The notes under the pieces were generated by a model, which had not been told where the DNA came from, did not search any database, and saw only the letters and a list, made by a program, of their open reading frames with translations. This document shows, in pieces, positions 1 to 11,029 of a stretch of DNA of 64,000 nt. The stretch spans positions 108,666 to 172,665 of the forward strand of contig PDHQ01000061.1 of NCBI GenBank assembly GCA_003339415.1, given 5' to 3'. This stretch comes from Ophiocordyceps camponoti-saundersi (nom. inval.) (Eukaryota > Ascomycota > Sordariomycetes > Hypocreales > Ophiocordycipitaceae). The translations under genes and the position numbers were made by a program. Numbering within the stretch: the first letter of the stretch is position 1; each line of letters begins with the position of its first letter.

Positions 1-563
1 TTGTTATCACGTGGGGAGGTTGGCCCTTCGAGAAAAGGATTAAACATGTACTCCGTACAGGATACGGGTACAGTCATAGATCCATAGATTCATTTTATCT
101 TATTTTATCTTTTCAATTTTCTTTCGAAACCGTTTCTTAATTCCCGCATAACGCGTCACAGTTTGAGAGGGTGTGAGTGGAAGGAAGGGGATAAGGAGAG
201 GTTTATGCTATGCTGGGCTGTCATTAGAGTGATGGATGGGCGGTCGGACGGGGCGTTGCATAATCTAGTAGGTATGTACCTACATATGTATGTCAGTCAC
301 TGGCGACTTGTACCCAAGCTGTAGATAGTACCCACCCACGATCTAGGAAGCGTCGTGGAGGAGCAAGACGCTCTCTTTCTCTCTCTAGAGAGAGAATATG
401 TGCAAAAGGGAAGAAGAAAAGACAAGAAAAAAAAGGAATTATATGCTACAAGGAAGGATGCAGAGCTAAAAGAACCTCCGCGAAAAGTCTTTTTTTAGAA
501 ATAGCAGGCCGCATTGTTCGCACCTAGTATATATATACGTCTAGAGAGGTATCTGCTACCTAC
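1..563. other. Gene-free left flank
   Basis: I see no coding region here. The base composition is mixed and CA/TG dinucleotides are present, so this stretch is not RIP-degraded, unlike the adjacent retroelement. It holds a short CT/GA run with self-complementary halves near 370-395 and TAC/GTA-rich simple sequence near 265-300. Confidence 0.6.
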
Positions 564-568
564 AGAAG

Positions 569-732
569 TGTTGTGTGACACACCCTGTGGTCTAGGCTAT
601 GCCCCACTCAGGGCTTAAGCCCGGTCAGGTCAGTATATTAGACATACCAAATTAGTATAGAGGGGCCACTAGAGTTAGACTTAGTATTAGCAATATCACT
701 GCCCGATCCGTGATAGCGTGCGTGCCTTAATA
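569..732 (+). repeat. 5' LTR of the copia element
   Basis: This is a 164-bp direct repeat of 5714-5877. It starts TGTTG and ends CAATA; CAATA is what a CpA-to-TpA change would make of CAACA, the inverted complement of TGTTG. The differences I see from the other LTR are transitions. Confidence 0.93.
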
Positions 733-3700
733 GGTTATACGCCCGTCGCGCTAAATTACGCGTTTTTTATAATAATAATCGATATTCCTTATAAGAGATC
801 CTATTTAGGATCCGCTTAGCTATAGCAAACGCTACTATATTATTAACGCTATTATTTTAGGTAGGTAATATACCTAACCCGGTCTATAGAAGACTATTTT
901 AGCTAAGAAAAGCTAAGATAAGCCTCGCTAAGGAAAATACTACTTATTTAAGTAATAAGGAGCTTATTTAAGCTATAAAAGAAAGTTACGATAACCTTAT
1001 TAAAAAATATAAAGATAGGAGTAATCCTAATAAATATAGAGAAGCTAAAAGGCTAAGAGAATTAGTAATATTAGGAGATATTAATTAGAATAGTAATTAA
1101 GTAATTTTAACTACTTCGGCATATTAATAAGCCTAATAGCGGCAAACTTATAAATACGAATATCGAGGCTATAGAGAAATAGCAGGATAAGGAAGTCTAT
1201 TACTATTATCTTATTATATACTATTATAAGCTTACGATAATCCTCGGAATTCGCGATAGCGGCTAGAATTCGAATTAATTAGTATATTAGACTTTTATAG
1301 CTATTAAGAAAAAGTATAATATAGCTCCGAGAGTTACTTTCTCGTTAATTATAAAGGAAATATATATTATAAAGGCGGAGAACTTTACGATATTCGGTAC
1401 TTTCGTAAAACGCCTTAATCTCTTATAAAGTTAACTCTACGTTATAATAAAGGAACCTTATAAGGAATAGTTTATCGGCGCTATGATTAACGCTATTAAA
1501 ACTATTATACCTTCCCGATACGAAGATTAGATATATAAGCTAGCTAAATAGAAGCCCCTAATAAAGGATAAGGTCCTAAGTTTCTTCTAGAATTACGCTA
1601 AGCTTATCGATAATAAGAAAAAAGATACCTTTTCCGTAAATTAGAATACGAAAAAGTAAGACGAAAAGCGAGATAACGCCTAAGGAAGAGGTTAAGGCCG
1701 CGGTAAAGGCCGTAGCCGCGGAAATTATAATAGTAAAGCCTCTTCTCCCGCTTAAGAAGGCTAGAAAAGACGATATTTTAATTATAGATACTTTATTCCT
1801 AAGGGTAGTAAGCCTTATAAGGAAGAAAATTACTAAAGGTTATATCTAAAGCTACGCTTACCCTTAAGAGATTAGTATTAATAAAAGTAAATCGCGGTAT
1901 TAGAAGCTATTACGAAGGCTAGATAAACGTACGAACTTATAGCTACTAGCCTTAGCGTTACTTAAGATAATATTATATACGACTCTAAAGCTAGAAGCTA
2001 TATATTTAACGACTTAAAATAGTTTATCGAGATCTATAAGAATACCGTAATTAACCTTTTCCGCGCCGCTAATAGCGGAGATTTATAGCCTTAGGGAGAG
2101 GGCAGGGTTAAGATAAACCTACCTAACGGTAATTCGATAATTCTATCGCAGGCCTTTTATTACCCTAATATTTAAGCGAATTTAATAAGTATAAGCGTTT
2201 TAAAGGAAAAGGGCGTTATCGCCGACCTTAAAACGAATTTCCTTATTAAAAGAGGCACTAAAGAGCGTATTTACCGTCTTAACGATCGACTTCGAGTTAT
2301 TTATACTACCGCTACGGGCGGCGATTAAACCGTAATCGAGGTATTCGCTACTTTACCGTATAAATCGCTAAGGAAGGGCTTAAAAGCTAATTTTACTATT
2401 ATATACGAGCGCCTTATATACGCTAGCAAAGAGAAGGTAACCCTAGCTTATTAGAAGGTAGGGATTCTAATCGATAAAAATACTATTAAAAGCTTCTTAT
2501 ACGAGGCTTATTAATTTACTAAAGCTAATACTATAATTAGTAGGGATTTGCTAGTAAGGCCTACGAGGTTCCTCGATATTATTTTTTAGGATATTATCGA
2601 ATATAACTTATTAGGAATAGGCGGCGCCCGCTATTCTCTGCACGGAATCGACGCCTTTACGAGATTCTACTAGACGATAGCTACTAACTTAAAAGGTTAG
2701 GCTTTTAAGCTTCTTCGTAGATAGAAAAGATAGGTTAATACCTCTTCTAGAGGAATTCCTATAGCTATAATAGCTTTCGATAACGTATAGGAGTTTAAGA
2801 GCGAGGTAATTAAGGCCTAGGCTCTTTAAGATAGATTCGTTCTATATTATTCGACCCTATATAACCCTTAATAAAATAGTCTTATAGAGAGAGCCGGCAG
2901 AACGCTTTTAACGATAGTAAGAGCTATTTATCTATATATATAGCTTCCCGTAACCCTCTAGCCGTATTATATATCGATAGTAGCGTATATTGCGAATTTA
3001 CTGCCTACGAAAGGCAAAGATAGCCCTCTCGAGAGGGTTATAAAGACGCTTAATTTGCCCTATAAATATAATATTAGCTACCTTCACGCCTAGGGTTATA
3101 CTATATATATAACGAAGCTAAAAGAGAAGATCGTAAGATCTGAAAAAATAGCTCCTTAAGCTTAGAAGGGTTATCTCGTCGGTATTAAGGGCCTATATAG
3201 CTATATCTTTAAGATTTAGCTTCCTAATTAAGAAATCGTTATTCGAGTACGAGATATACGCTTTATTAATCGTGCCGGTGCCCCTACCGTTAAAAAGGAC
3301 CTATTAGTCGAATTTAAGGCTCGTTTAGAAGAAAAAGGTAAAATTATCGAATTTAAACCTATTACTCTTCCTTATAAGGAGAAAGAGAAAACTTCCTATA
3401 GCTAAACTAGCAGTATTAACGTTTTATAGTCCTCTAATATATTAAGTATTAAATAATCGAGGAAATATTTAATTACTATAGCCGGATTATTAGATACGTC
3501 GAATTCGAACGTTTAAGAGGAATTTATAAGGCTATTAAAAAAGCGTTTTAAAACGCCCGAAGGAAACTCTTCGCACCTTCTCTTACCGAATCCTACGCCT
3601 TATCGAGGTAAAGAGGCACCGCGCCCGTTTTTCGATAAGAATACGCTTTTTCGATTAATCGAGGAAGTTAATAAAGAGGCATAACTATTACCGATAGCGC

Positions 3701-5713
3701 CTATAACCTTAAATCTTCCTAGCGGCTAGGTTTACGATACTAATAATTATAATAATCCTAACGAATTAGCTAGTAACCTATAGAATCTTTAGCCGACTAA
3801 CCTAATACCTAAAAAACGACCTTCTTAATATTTACGCGAGCGTAAGGCGTTAACCTTATCTTTTACCTCGATAGAATTAACGTAATAACGCTATAAGCGT
3901 TATTTAACGGAAGAGATCTACGGCACCGAGCTAATAAGACGTTCGAAAAGGCTTATATAAGCTAATTTAGCTAGCGTTCTTAAACCCTCTTCGCTATACG
4001 TTTCCTTCGCCGATAAGGACGAATATATCGATTAGGCGCTTATAATAATTCTCTTAGCTCTAGCTACGGAAACCTTTATAGGTTATACCTTAAGTAATTA
4101 TTATACTACGAAGAAGCTACCTAAATTTAATAAACGATAAGTACCCGCGATAAAGAAAGAACTTAATAAGCTATATTAAAAGGGCGCCTAGGAGCTTATA
4201 CTTAAGCCTTATAATATAAAGACCTTACCTAAGCGATAAGTATATATAAAGAAGCCTATTAAGGGCGTAGATCTAATAGCGAAAGCCCGCTAGGTTATTC
4301 GCGGAGATCGCGATCCTATAAATTAACTTATTAAAGACCTATATACTACTATAGCGTATTAGTCGTCTATACGGATCTTCCTTACCCTTATTATAATATA
4401 AGACCTTAAATAGGTAAAGTTTAATATTATAAATACCTTTATTAACGCTAAATTAGATAAAGATATCTTTATCGAGTAGCTTTATAGCTTTAAGGATAAG
4501 TTAGGCCGCGTTTGCCGACTAAAAAGGGCTCTTTATAGCTATTATACCTCGCCGCGCTAGTAGTTCGAGCGTGCAGCTAAAAATCTAGCTAATCGCGGAT
4601 TTAAATAACTTAACTCTAAACTATACCTCTATCGCTACGCTAATAGTAGCCTCCTTATTCTTTATATAAACGATATCCTCCTTATAGCACCGATATAAGT
4701 ATAGATTAATAATAAAGCCGTAATTCTTAACGAATTATATAAGGTTAAATACCTTAGAGAGCCTTAGGAATTCCTTAGCCTTAAGTTCGATCGCGATCGT
4801 TAGGCCCGCACTATTCGAGTATATTAAACCTTTTTTACCCGTAAGATTCTTAAGCTATTCGATACTAATAATTTAAAGCCTACGAAGACGCCGTAGCTAA
4901 TAAAATATATAATTCTTTACGACTAGAAAGAGGCCGAGATTACGATAGAGGCTACGATATAGTAGAAACAAATAGGCAGCTTTAATTAGCTAGCCCTAGG
5001 CATAAGGCCTAATATTACATATAGTATTAAGAAGCTATTAGAAGTAAATTCTTATCTAACTTACGCCTATCTAACTATAATAAAGTACCTTTTCTGCTAT
5101 CTACGTAGCACGCTATCTCTTAGTATTATACTTAGAGGAGCGGTATATAGTAAGGACCTTTAGCTTCGCGTATATTCCGACATATCGTTCGCGGATAATT
5201 AGGTAACCCGCGCCTTAACGGCCGGGTTCGTTATCTTCCTCGCTAGTAGCCTTATCGCATAGCGCTTAAAGCGTTAAACCCTTATTACTATAAGTAGTAT
5301 AAAGGCCGAATTTATAGCCCTTACGCCCGCTAAGCTTATAACGATCTAGCTCTCTAATATTATTCGAAATACTAGCTACGAATAAAAGAGGCCTCTTATA
5401 ATATTTACTAATAGCTAGAACGCGAGGTTAGCTATAATTAACCCGCTTAATAAGGCACGTACTAAGTATATTAATTTATAATATAAATAGATTATTTAAA
5501 GGTATTAGATAGGCTTCTTTAATTTATAGTAAATTAGTACGGAAGATATAATCGCAGATAGCCTAATAAAAGGTCTATAGGCGAATAAGTATTAGTAGTT
5601 CGTACGCTAGCTAAATTTAGCTATGCTAAGGAATAGGGGCGGCTCTAGTAGCCTAAATACTAAGAAATAATATCACGATAGTTATTCTTTAGCCTGCCCG
5701 GCCTTAGGGGCGG

Positions 5714-5877
5714 TATTATATAATATACCCTATAGTCTAGGCTATGCCCTACTTAGGGCTTAAGCCCGGTCAGGTTAGTATATTAGACACACTAAATTAG
5801 TATAGAGGGGCCACTAGAGTTAGACTTAGCATCAGCAATATCACTGCCCGATCCGTGACAGCGTGCGTGCCTCAATA
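5714..5877 (+). repeat. 3' LTR of the copia element
   Basis: This is the partner of 569-732. Its first bases read TATTA where the 5' copy has TGTTG, a RIP-like change. Its distal half keeps several intact CA/TG dinucleotides, unlike the element interior. The AGAAG target duplication follows directly at 5878-5882. Confidence 0.93.
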
Positions 5878-5882
5878 AGAAG

Positions 5883-6460
5883 AGATATCTAACATGACCT
5901 CGAGCCGCAGTTTAGCATGGATACGATACCTGTCCGATACCTCGATCGAACACAGCCTCACTTCATCTATCCTTTCTTTCCTTTTCTCTCCAGTAAAATC
6001 GTCATAATCCTTCCTTCCCTCCCCTTCCACTACTCACCCCCCCTCCTCTTCAGTGTGATACGACACGATTACGGCATTATCCCCCCCCCCAAAAAAACTG
6101 AACGGCCATCCTTGGCTCTCTGCTCTTCTCGTGCTTCATCCCTCCCCATCATCATCATCTATCATTACCCGTTCTCTTCCATGCTCTTCCCTGCTGGCAT
6201 TGTTGATTCGAAACTTTTCGACTGACTAGCTATAACCTTGCCCGCTCACTGAGCCAGGGATGGTAGATAACATCATAACCCCCTTTGACGTCTTTAACTC
6301 GAGCGCATGACTGCAGGAATAGTCTGCATTTAACGGCTTGCTTGTTTATTTCTCTTTCAACCTGCATTCTTTCTTTGTTGTCGCCGGCGTCTTTGCTTAG
6401 CATCTTTATTTCTTCCTTCCTCTACATCTCTCGTCGCCTATCACAAACGTCGCAGACATC
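5883..6460 (+). promoter_or_regulatory. Upstream/leader region of the first MARVEL-like gene
   Basis: This 578-bp gap lies between the copia target duplication and the next start codon. It is rich in C and T with runs of TTCC and TCTC, as is common in filamentous-fungal promoters and leaders. The open frames here are low-complexity and show no domain, so I do not call a gene. The retroelement now forms the distal end of this promoter. Confidence 0.4.
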
Positions 6461-7030
6461 ATGGCCAGAGGTGGTGGCTTCGCAAGCCTCGCTGGCTACG
6501 CAACCTACATGCACATCGCTCTCGCCATCTTGCTCGTCATCGAGTTGGGCTTGACAGCTTTCAGTATGTCTCCGGCGATTCGTTACTACTAATGCTTGAT
6601 ACGGTGAACAGCGTTTTGACAGTACGAATTAGTTGTTAGCAGGACTAGTGATTACGGCACGCCTTCGTCGTTCAGCTTCATGCTCTTCACCACCCTCTGG
6701 TCGATGCTCGTCCTTGCCTACATCAGTCTTACGCCGCGGTATATGGCGCGCGCTTTTCACGCCCTCGCCGCGCTGGTCCTCGTAGGCCTGACAACACTAT
6801 TTTGGTTCGCTGGCTCCATCGCCCTGGCTTCCTTCATCGGCATCCCCGTATGCAGGGGAACGTATTGCACGACCACTCACTCGGCTCAGGCGGCCACCGC
6901 TTTCGGCTTCTTCATCTGGGCCATCTTCGCCGTTTTGGCTGCTTTGGATGGCATGGCTAATCTCAGAGGCGGAGGAGCTCGTGCTGATACGACGGGTAAG
7001 CCTGCTGCGCAGGTGCACGTTGCTGCTTGA
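6461..7030 (+). CDS. MARVEL-domain-like four-helix membrane protein
   Basis: The predicted protein is 166 aa from two exons, 6461-6563 and 6633-7030. Helices start near residues 15 (YMHIALAILLVIELG), 50 (FMLFTTLWSMLVLAYI), 73 (AFHALAALVLVGLTTLFWFAG) and 123 (AATAFGFFIWAIFAVLAAL). This spacing fits small fungal MARVEL proteins, which organise the plasma membrane or secretory vesicles. The intron starts GTATGT and is taken to end TATTAG-like at 6631-6632 (GAATTAG), because that acceptor keeps the phase and gives AFIVSRTSDYG. The nearer CAG at 6642 would break the frame unless a weak GTCTCC donor at 6568 were used. The exact role is unknown. A similar gene lies just downstream. Confidence 0.65.
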
Positions 7031-7555
7031 TTCCAACGTGAAGCATCTTCGTTTTTTTATTGTCCTTTTTCAGTTGCGGGAAAGACGGGAGGCTTGAGCC
7101 GGGAATATGGCTTCCTTTCTTTGACTGCCTGAGACGAGAGAGACGGCGCGTATCTCCTCGTTGGCTGGCTTGTATATGTATATTTCGTATGGCTTCGTCC
7201 GTTTTATACCTCATGTCCCTGATCATTCTCGATGAATCTGCCACGCTTCTTTTCTTTCTTTCTGTCTATCTACCTATCGGAATTTCCCCGGAACTGGACT
7301 GTTGACGCGGCATCATCATCGCAACCAACCACAGAGAGAGCAGATTTCAGCGTCAGCTCATCTCTTCCGTCCACGTGACACTGCACCCATCTACCATGCA
7401 TCTATCATCAATATCAGCCGTTCGCTTCTGCCCTTTGTGTGTGATTTTCTTTACAAACCGAACCAACACCCAGAAAGCCTTTCTGAGACAAAGACGACAA
7501 CGTCAAAGACTATTCTCCGACACCGAGACGAGACAGTCGCGGAGAGAGTAAAGCC
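7031..7555. other. Intergenic spacer between the two MARVEL-like genes
   Basis: This region holds the 3' end of the first gene and the CT-rich leader of the second. The short open frames lack any domain or hydrophobic pattern, and I see no RNA gene. Confidence 0.5.
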
Positions 7556-8404
7556 ATGATCTTCGCTCTCGTGTTCGTGTGTACGCGCATCGCGCAAATC
7601 GTTACCCTGGTATGGACCTTTGTTTCCCTTCCCCGTTCAGCGGAGGAGGAGAAGAGAGGAGAAGAGAAGAGAGAGAAAGAGAGAGTAGCCGAGGATAAAG
7701 AGAAAGAAAAAGAAAGAGAGAGCAAAGAGAAGAGAAGAGAAGAGAAGAGAAGAAAAAGAATAGCACAAAATAGAAGCTGACTAGGCACTCCACCCAACGT
7801 CCAGATACCCATCATGGGCATGCTCGCCTGGTTCGTCAACATCTTCGTCAGCAACAACGCGCTCACGCCAGACTCGATCCTCATCCTCTTCATCACCACC
7901 GTCCTGGCCCTAGCCTGGGCCGTCTTCACCCTTTTCAGCTACCACCGCTCGTCGGCAAACGCCCGCTTCGTCGCCCTGATCGACCTCGCCATCTGCGGGA
8001 CGCTGATCGCGGCCGTCTATCAGTTGCGAGGCATTGCCTCCGCCGATTGCGTGCCGAACCCGTCGCCTCCTCGGTTCTGGGCTCCGCTGGTTGGCGTGCC
8101 GTCGGGCTTCGGTTGGGGATCGCCTGATAAGCCTTGTGCTATGCTCAAGGCAAGTTGGGCTTTTGCTATCATGAACATCATCTTCTTCTTCTTTACCGCC
8201 CTTGCTGCTTTCAGCCATGGGGATCACCTCAGTGCCCTGGCTTACGACGATGGTCGGTATCGCGAGACGGAGCGTCATCGTCATCATCACCACCGTCATC
8301 ATCATCATCGCTCGCACTCGGACGGCGGACGCGTTCGCAGCCGTTCTCGACATAGCAGCAGCCATCGGAGCCCTCACTCGTACACCCGCCGTGTCTACGT
8401 CTAG
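7556..8404 (+). CDS. MARVEL-like membrane protein with His-rich tail
   Basis: The predicted protein is 217 aa from exons 7556-7609 and 7805-8404. Exon 1 encodes MIFALVFVCTRIAQIVTL, a partial first helix. The junction is in phase 0 and exon 2 continues IPIMGMLAWFVN. Further helices follow (ILILFITTVLALAWAVFTLF, FVALIDLAICGTLIAAVYQL, ASWAFAIMNIIFFFFTALAAF). The cytosolic tail is basic and very rich in His, Arg and Ser, with repeated HHHH blocks near residues 175-185. The 195-nt intron is almost pure purine and has a good CTGAC branch site near 7777. The layout matches the preceding gene, so the two may be diverged tandem copies. The function of the His tail is unknown; metal binding is only a guess. 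Confidence 0.68.
7610..7804 (+). repeat. Purine-rich GA/GAAA low-complexity intron
   Basis: This intron of the second MARVEL-like gene carries an imperfect AGAGA/GAAGA tract of about 115 nt (7640-7765). It is bounded by GTATGG and CCAG. It also generates spurious open frames on both strands. Confidence 0.7.
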
Positions 8405-8713
8405 CGGCACCTTTTGACCTCTTTCATCTTCTTCTTCTCCATCTCAATTCTCGGCGATTGACTTGACAAAAGGAACGCCTTTTGTTCTTCTTCTGTATTT
8501 CTTTGACTCATGTCCGTCATGTCTTGAATAGGGTGTAATGGTCAAGGAAAGCGGGAACCAGCCAGACAGCCATCTGTATGAGGCTTCAGAAGCTTCAGCT
8601 TTATATGTAATGCCGATTCCGGGTCGATTGGATTGCGGGGCCCAGAACGAGAGATGTGCAACTTCGTCCGTCGCCTTCGCAACGAGCCGTCGGTGAAGAT
8701 AGAAAGAAGAAGC
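8405..8713. other. Convergent 3' intergenic region
   Basis: The plus-strand MARVEL-like gene and the minus-strand DPH2 gene end here, facing each other. I see no gene. Confidence 0.5.
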
Positions 8714-10285
8714 TCATCGCCTTGACGCCTCTTCGTCGTCGCCGCCGACACGATAGCCTCGCGCGATACCCCCCCTGCCCTCGACCAGCGCCGTACTCGC
8801 CTCGGAGTCAAAGTCGCTGCCCAGGCCCTGCCACGTCCGGCCCGTCCGCAGGAACTCGGCTCCGGGACTGGCCACGCCTCCTATGCTCGCTATCTGGCCT
8901 GCGCATCTGACCGCTACAGCCGTCGAGTCGCCCGCGCTGGAGGGGCCGGACCGTCGCGTCAGCCGCATCGGCCGGCTGTGGCTGACGAGCCGGCCGGTGC
9001 GGAGGTCAAACTCGGGCGGAAGCGACTCTTCTTCGTCGGTTCCGTCGTCGTTATTATCACTTGTCGCAGGGTCGCCATCGTCCTCGTCATCCAACGGCCT
9101 CAACTTCTCAATGCCCCCCCACCACTCGCCGCCCCACGTGCGCCGGTCCTCGCGTGTCAGCGCCACCTCGAGCTCAAAGGGCGTCACCACCGGTCGCCAG
9201 TAAGCGGCGTCGTCCTCCACCAGACCGCTCTCCCAGCAGCCGACGGCGACCCAGCCATCAATCTCGGCGAAATTGGCGAGTTTGGCCGGGTTCAGCTTGC
9301 CGACTACTACAGTGTAGCTCTTCTTGCCGGCCTTGGCGATCTTGGACCGCAGCAAGTCGAGCGAAGACAGGTAGTTGCTCACGGATAGCGTGTTGACCAG
9401 GATGCCGATGACGCCCGCCGAGGCCAGTGTTAGCACACGCGCATACCGTCGCCGCAACAAGCCGGCCGTCCGCGCCGCCGCATCGTCCTTGTCGGGGCTG
9501 CGCGCCGGCGATGGAGATCCGGGCGCAGGCGTCGCTAGCACATGCAGCGACGCGAAGCGCGAGTGTAGCGCCAGCAGTAGCGACTGCGGCGGATCGCCGA
9601 GATGGAAGAGCGAGTAAGCCGCCGCTTCGTCGTCGCGCAGAGGCAGTCTCCGGTTAGGTATCACAGCGGCGGGATCCCTGACGACCTCTGTCGCCACGAC
9701 GCTATCGTAGCCGGCCGCATGCAGCTGCCGAACGAGGCCGTCGACATGATCCTGAAACAACAGATCGGCCATGATAACGGCCTTGACCGCTGCCCTATCT
9801 TGTTTCCCTTCGCCGTCTTGTAATGCGCGCTCGAGTTCGCGAAAGACGGCCTCGTGATCGAGCGAGTGCGACGTGTAGACGTATATGACAGGCAGCCGGC
9901 TGGTCGGACTGAGGCACGCTCTGCCATAGTGAACGACGACATTGGCGTCGACGTGTTCGGCCGCCACCTCGTCGACACAGCAGGCGCTGTAGCTTGTGTC
10001 CGCCAGCACATGGATGCGCACCGAGGGGGGCAACTCGCGCTGTAAAAGGTCGACGACGCGCGGCGCATCGCCGAGCATCTCATCGGGGAACTGCAGCGCC
10101 ACACATGTCCAGCCGCCGGCGCAGATCTCGGCCGCAGTCCGAGCCGTTTCGTACGTCGCTCGCAGAGTTTCCGATGAAGCCCGCGGTCGGGAGGCGACAG
10201 CAGCGGCCGGAGCCTGTGGATGTTGGCGGAGGGCGCAGTCGTCGGGTGTCGACAATTGGGGTGGCGCGGTGAGGGGAACGGTCAT
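8714..10285 (-). CDS. dph2: Diphthamide biosynthesis protein 2
   Basis: The 523-aa single-exon protein belongs to the DPH1/DPH2 family. The family role is the first step of diphthamide synthesis on elongation factor 2: Dph2 pairs with the radical iron-sulfur subunit Dph1 to transfer the 3-amino-3-carboxypropyl group from S-adenosylmethionine to His. Visible family blocks are [16 protein letters not shown] (residues 63-78), [20 protein letters not shown] (95-114), [20 protein letters not shown] (118-136), the [12 protein letters not shown] block (295-306) and [29 protein letters not shown] from residue 348. Candidate cluster cysteines are Cys102/103, Cys124 and Cys350. The C terminus has the family tail with [12 protein letters not shown]. 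Length is normal. The gene is divergent from MSH6. Confidence 0.96.
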   Translation of the reverse strand: MTVPLTAPPQLSTPDDCALRQHPQAPAAAVASRPRASSETLRATYETARTAAEICAGGWTCVALQFPDEMLGDAPRVVDLLQRELPPSVRIHVLADTSYSACCVDEVAAEHVDANVVVHYGRACLSPTSRLPVIYVYTSHSLDHEAVFRELERALQDGEGKQDRAAVKAVIMADLLFQDHVDGLVRQLHAAGYDSVVATEVVRDPAAVIPNRRLPLRDDEAAAYSLFHLGDPPQSLLLALHSRFASLHVLATPAPGSPSPARSPDKDDAAARTAGLLRRRYARVLTLASAGVIGILVNTLSVSNYLSSLDLLRSKIAKAGKKSYTVVVGKLNPAKLANFAEIDGWVAVGCWESGLVEDDAAYWRPVVTPFELEVALTREDRRTWGGEWWGGIEKLRPLDDEDDGDPATSDNNDDGTDEEESLPPEFDLRTGRLVSHSRPMRLTRRSGPSSAGDSTAVAVRCAGQIASIGGVASPGAEFLRTGRTWQGLGSDFDSEASTALVEGRGGIARGYRVGGDDEEASRR

Positions 10286-11029
10286 TGCGGAGATGGTTTC
10301 TTCGTCTCCTTCCGTTTATATATATCAAGGTTGCTTCTGTGTGGGAGAGCGTTGCGAAGGCATATCGGTCGACGAGGCTCGGTCATGGGGATTGGCTGTA
10401 GTGCGTCAGGGTCAGGATACGGGGGTTCGCAGTTCTTTTCTCTTAGCATCCAGAGCGGCAGTACAATTTTCCGGCACCTCATTCTATCAATCCACGCCTC
10501 TGGGGGGCTCTTCTACGGATACAGTCCGTAGAAAGGGGGGAAAATTATATCTGACGTTATGCCCGTCTCTCCAGCGGCTACCTGTCGTTGAGTGTAGTGC
10601 CCCTGCTTTGATGGACTGGATATAACCAGCTGGATGCATGTAATTCCGTTCCTCTCGAGGTCAGGTTATACCTACCTACCTCCTACCTACCTACTTCCCA
10701 CAGTGTGAGAGGTCTCATCCTACTTTACGCGTATGCGCGCGCTGCATGCCTTGGCGGATGTCGCGCGACACAGTGAAAGCGACGACTTTGGGCGCGGTAT
10801 GTACAGTGCCAGTAAGACCGTACGCACCCGCGCTCTTCATTAGACGCGACGCGACGTCAAAATTTCCTTCCACATCCCTCTTAGACCCCCAACTGACTGC
10901 CTCTCGATTCTACACGTAAGAATTGGTCAATGCTCCCGCTCTTCTCGTCAGTTCTTCACATCTCATCAATCTCTCCTTCTCTTCTCTGTCTTATCGTCTC
11001 AAATCGAGACGATTCGTCGTCCGCCCAAC
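10286..11029. promoter_or_regulatory. Divergent promoter shared by dph2 and msh6
   Basis: This 744-bp region separates the two start codons. It holds a CTACC simple repeat (10670-10696), an ACGCGT box (10727-10732), a 12-bp perfect palindrome TGTCGCGCGACA (10759-10770) and a GACGCGACGCGACGTCA stretch (10843-10859). ACGCGT is the MluI cell-cycle box bound by MBF in yeasts, where MSH6 is a G1/S gene. Control of this gene by an MBF homologue is inferred. Confidence 0.5.
10727..10732. promoter_or_regulatory. Candidate MluI cell-cycle box (ACGCGT)
   Basis: A perfect ACGCGT lies about 300 bp upstream of the msh6 start codon, with two overlapping GACGCGAC near-matches at 10843-10855. A 6-bp site is weak evidence alone; the target gene class (S-phase repair) raises its credibility. 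Confidence 0.4.

Larger units (their letters stand above)
569..5877 (+). mobile_element. Ty1/copia LTR retrotransposon, complete but RIP-inactivated
   Basis: The element is 5,309 bp with two 164-bp LTRs and a perfect 5-bp target duplication AGAAG (564-568 and 5878-5882). Translating the plus strand through its stops gives the copia order. The integrase core lies around 2,550-3,330, with a readable IDAFTRF at about 2647 and NSLIERAGRTL at about 2880. Reverse transcriptase lies around 4,130-4,700, with the YVDD box now reading Y-I-N-D at 4663-4674. RNase H lies around 5,130-5,640, with a D-x-SFADN block. Stops are TAG/TAA at positions where Trp, Gln or Arg is expected, and CpA/TpG is nearly absent inside. 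No ORF survives. The gag and protease parts (about 900-2,500) are too degraded for motif calls. Confidence 0.93.

Noticed and set aside
569..5877. Functional autonomous copia element
   Set aside because: Stops occur throughout all frames and the reverse transcriptase catalytic Asp is Asn, so the element cannot be active.
5917..6225. Open frame of 102 codons upstream of the first MARVEL-like gene
   Set aside because: Its composition follows the CT-rich promoter tract, with poly-Ser/Pro/Ile runs and no domain; it is better explained as leader DNA.
6568..6642. Alternative intron (GTCTCC donor, CAG acceptor) in the first MARVEL-like gene
   Set aside because: It keeps the frame too, but the donor is poor; GTATGT at 6564 with the AG at 6632 is a better pair and gives family-like sequence. 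Not fully excluded.
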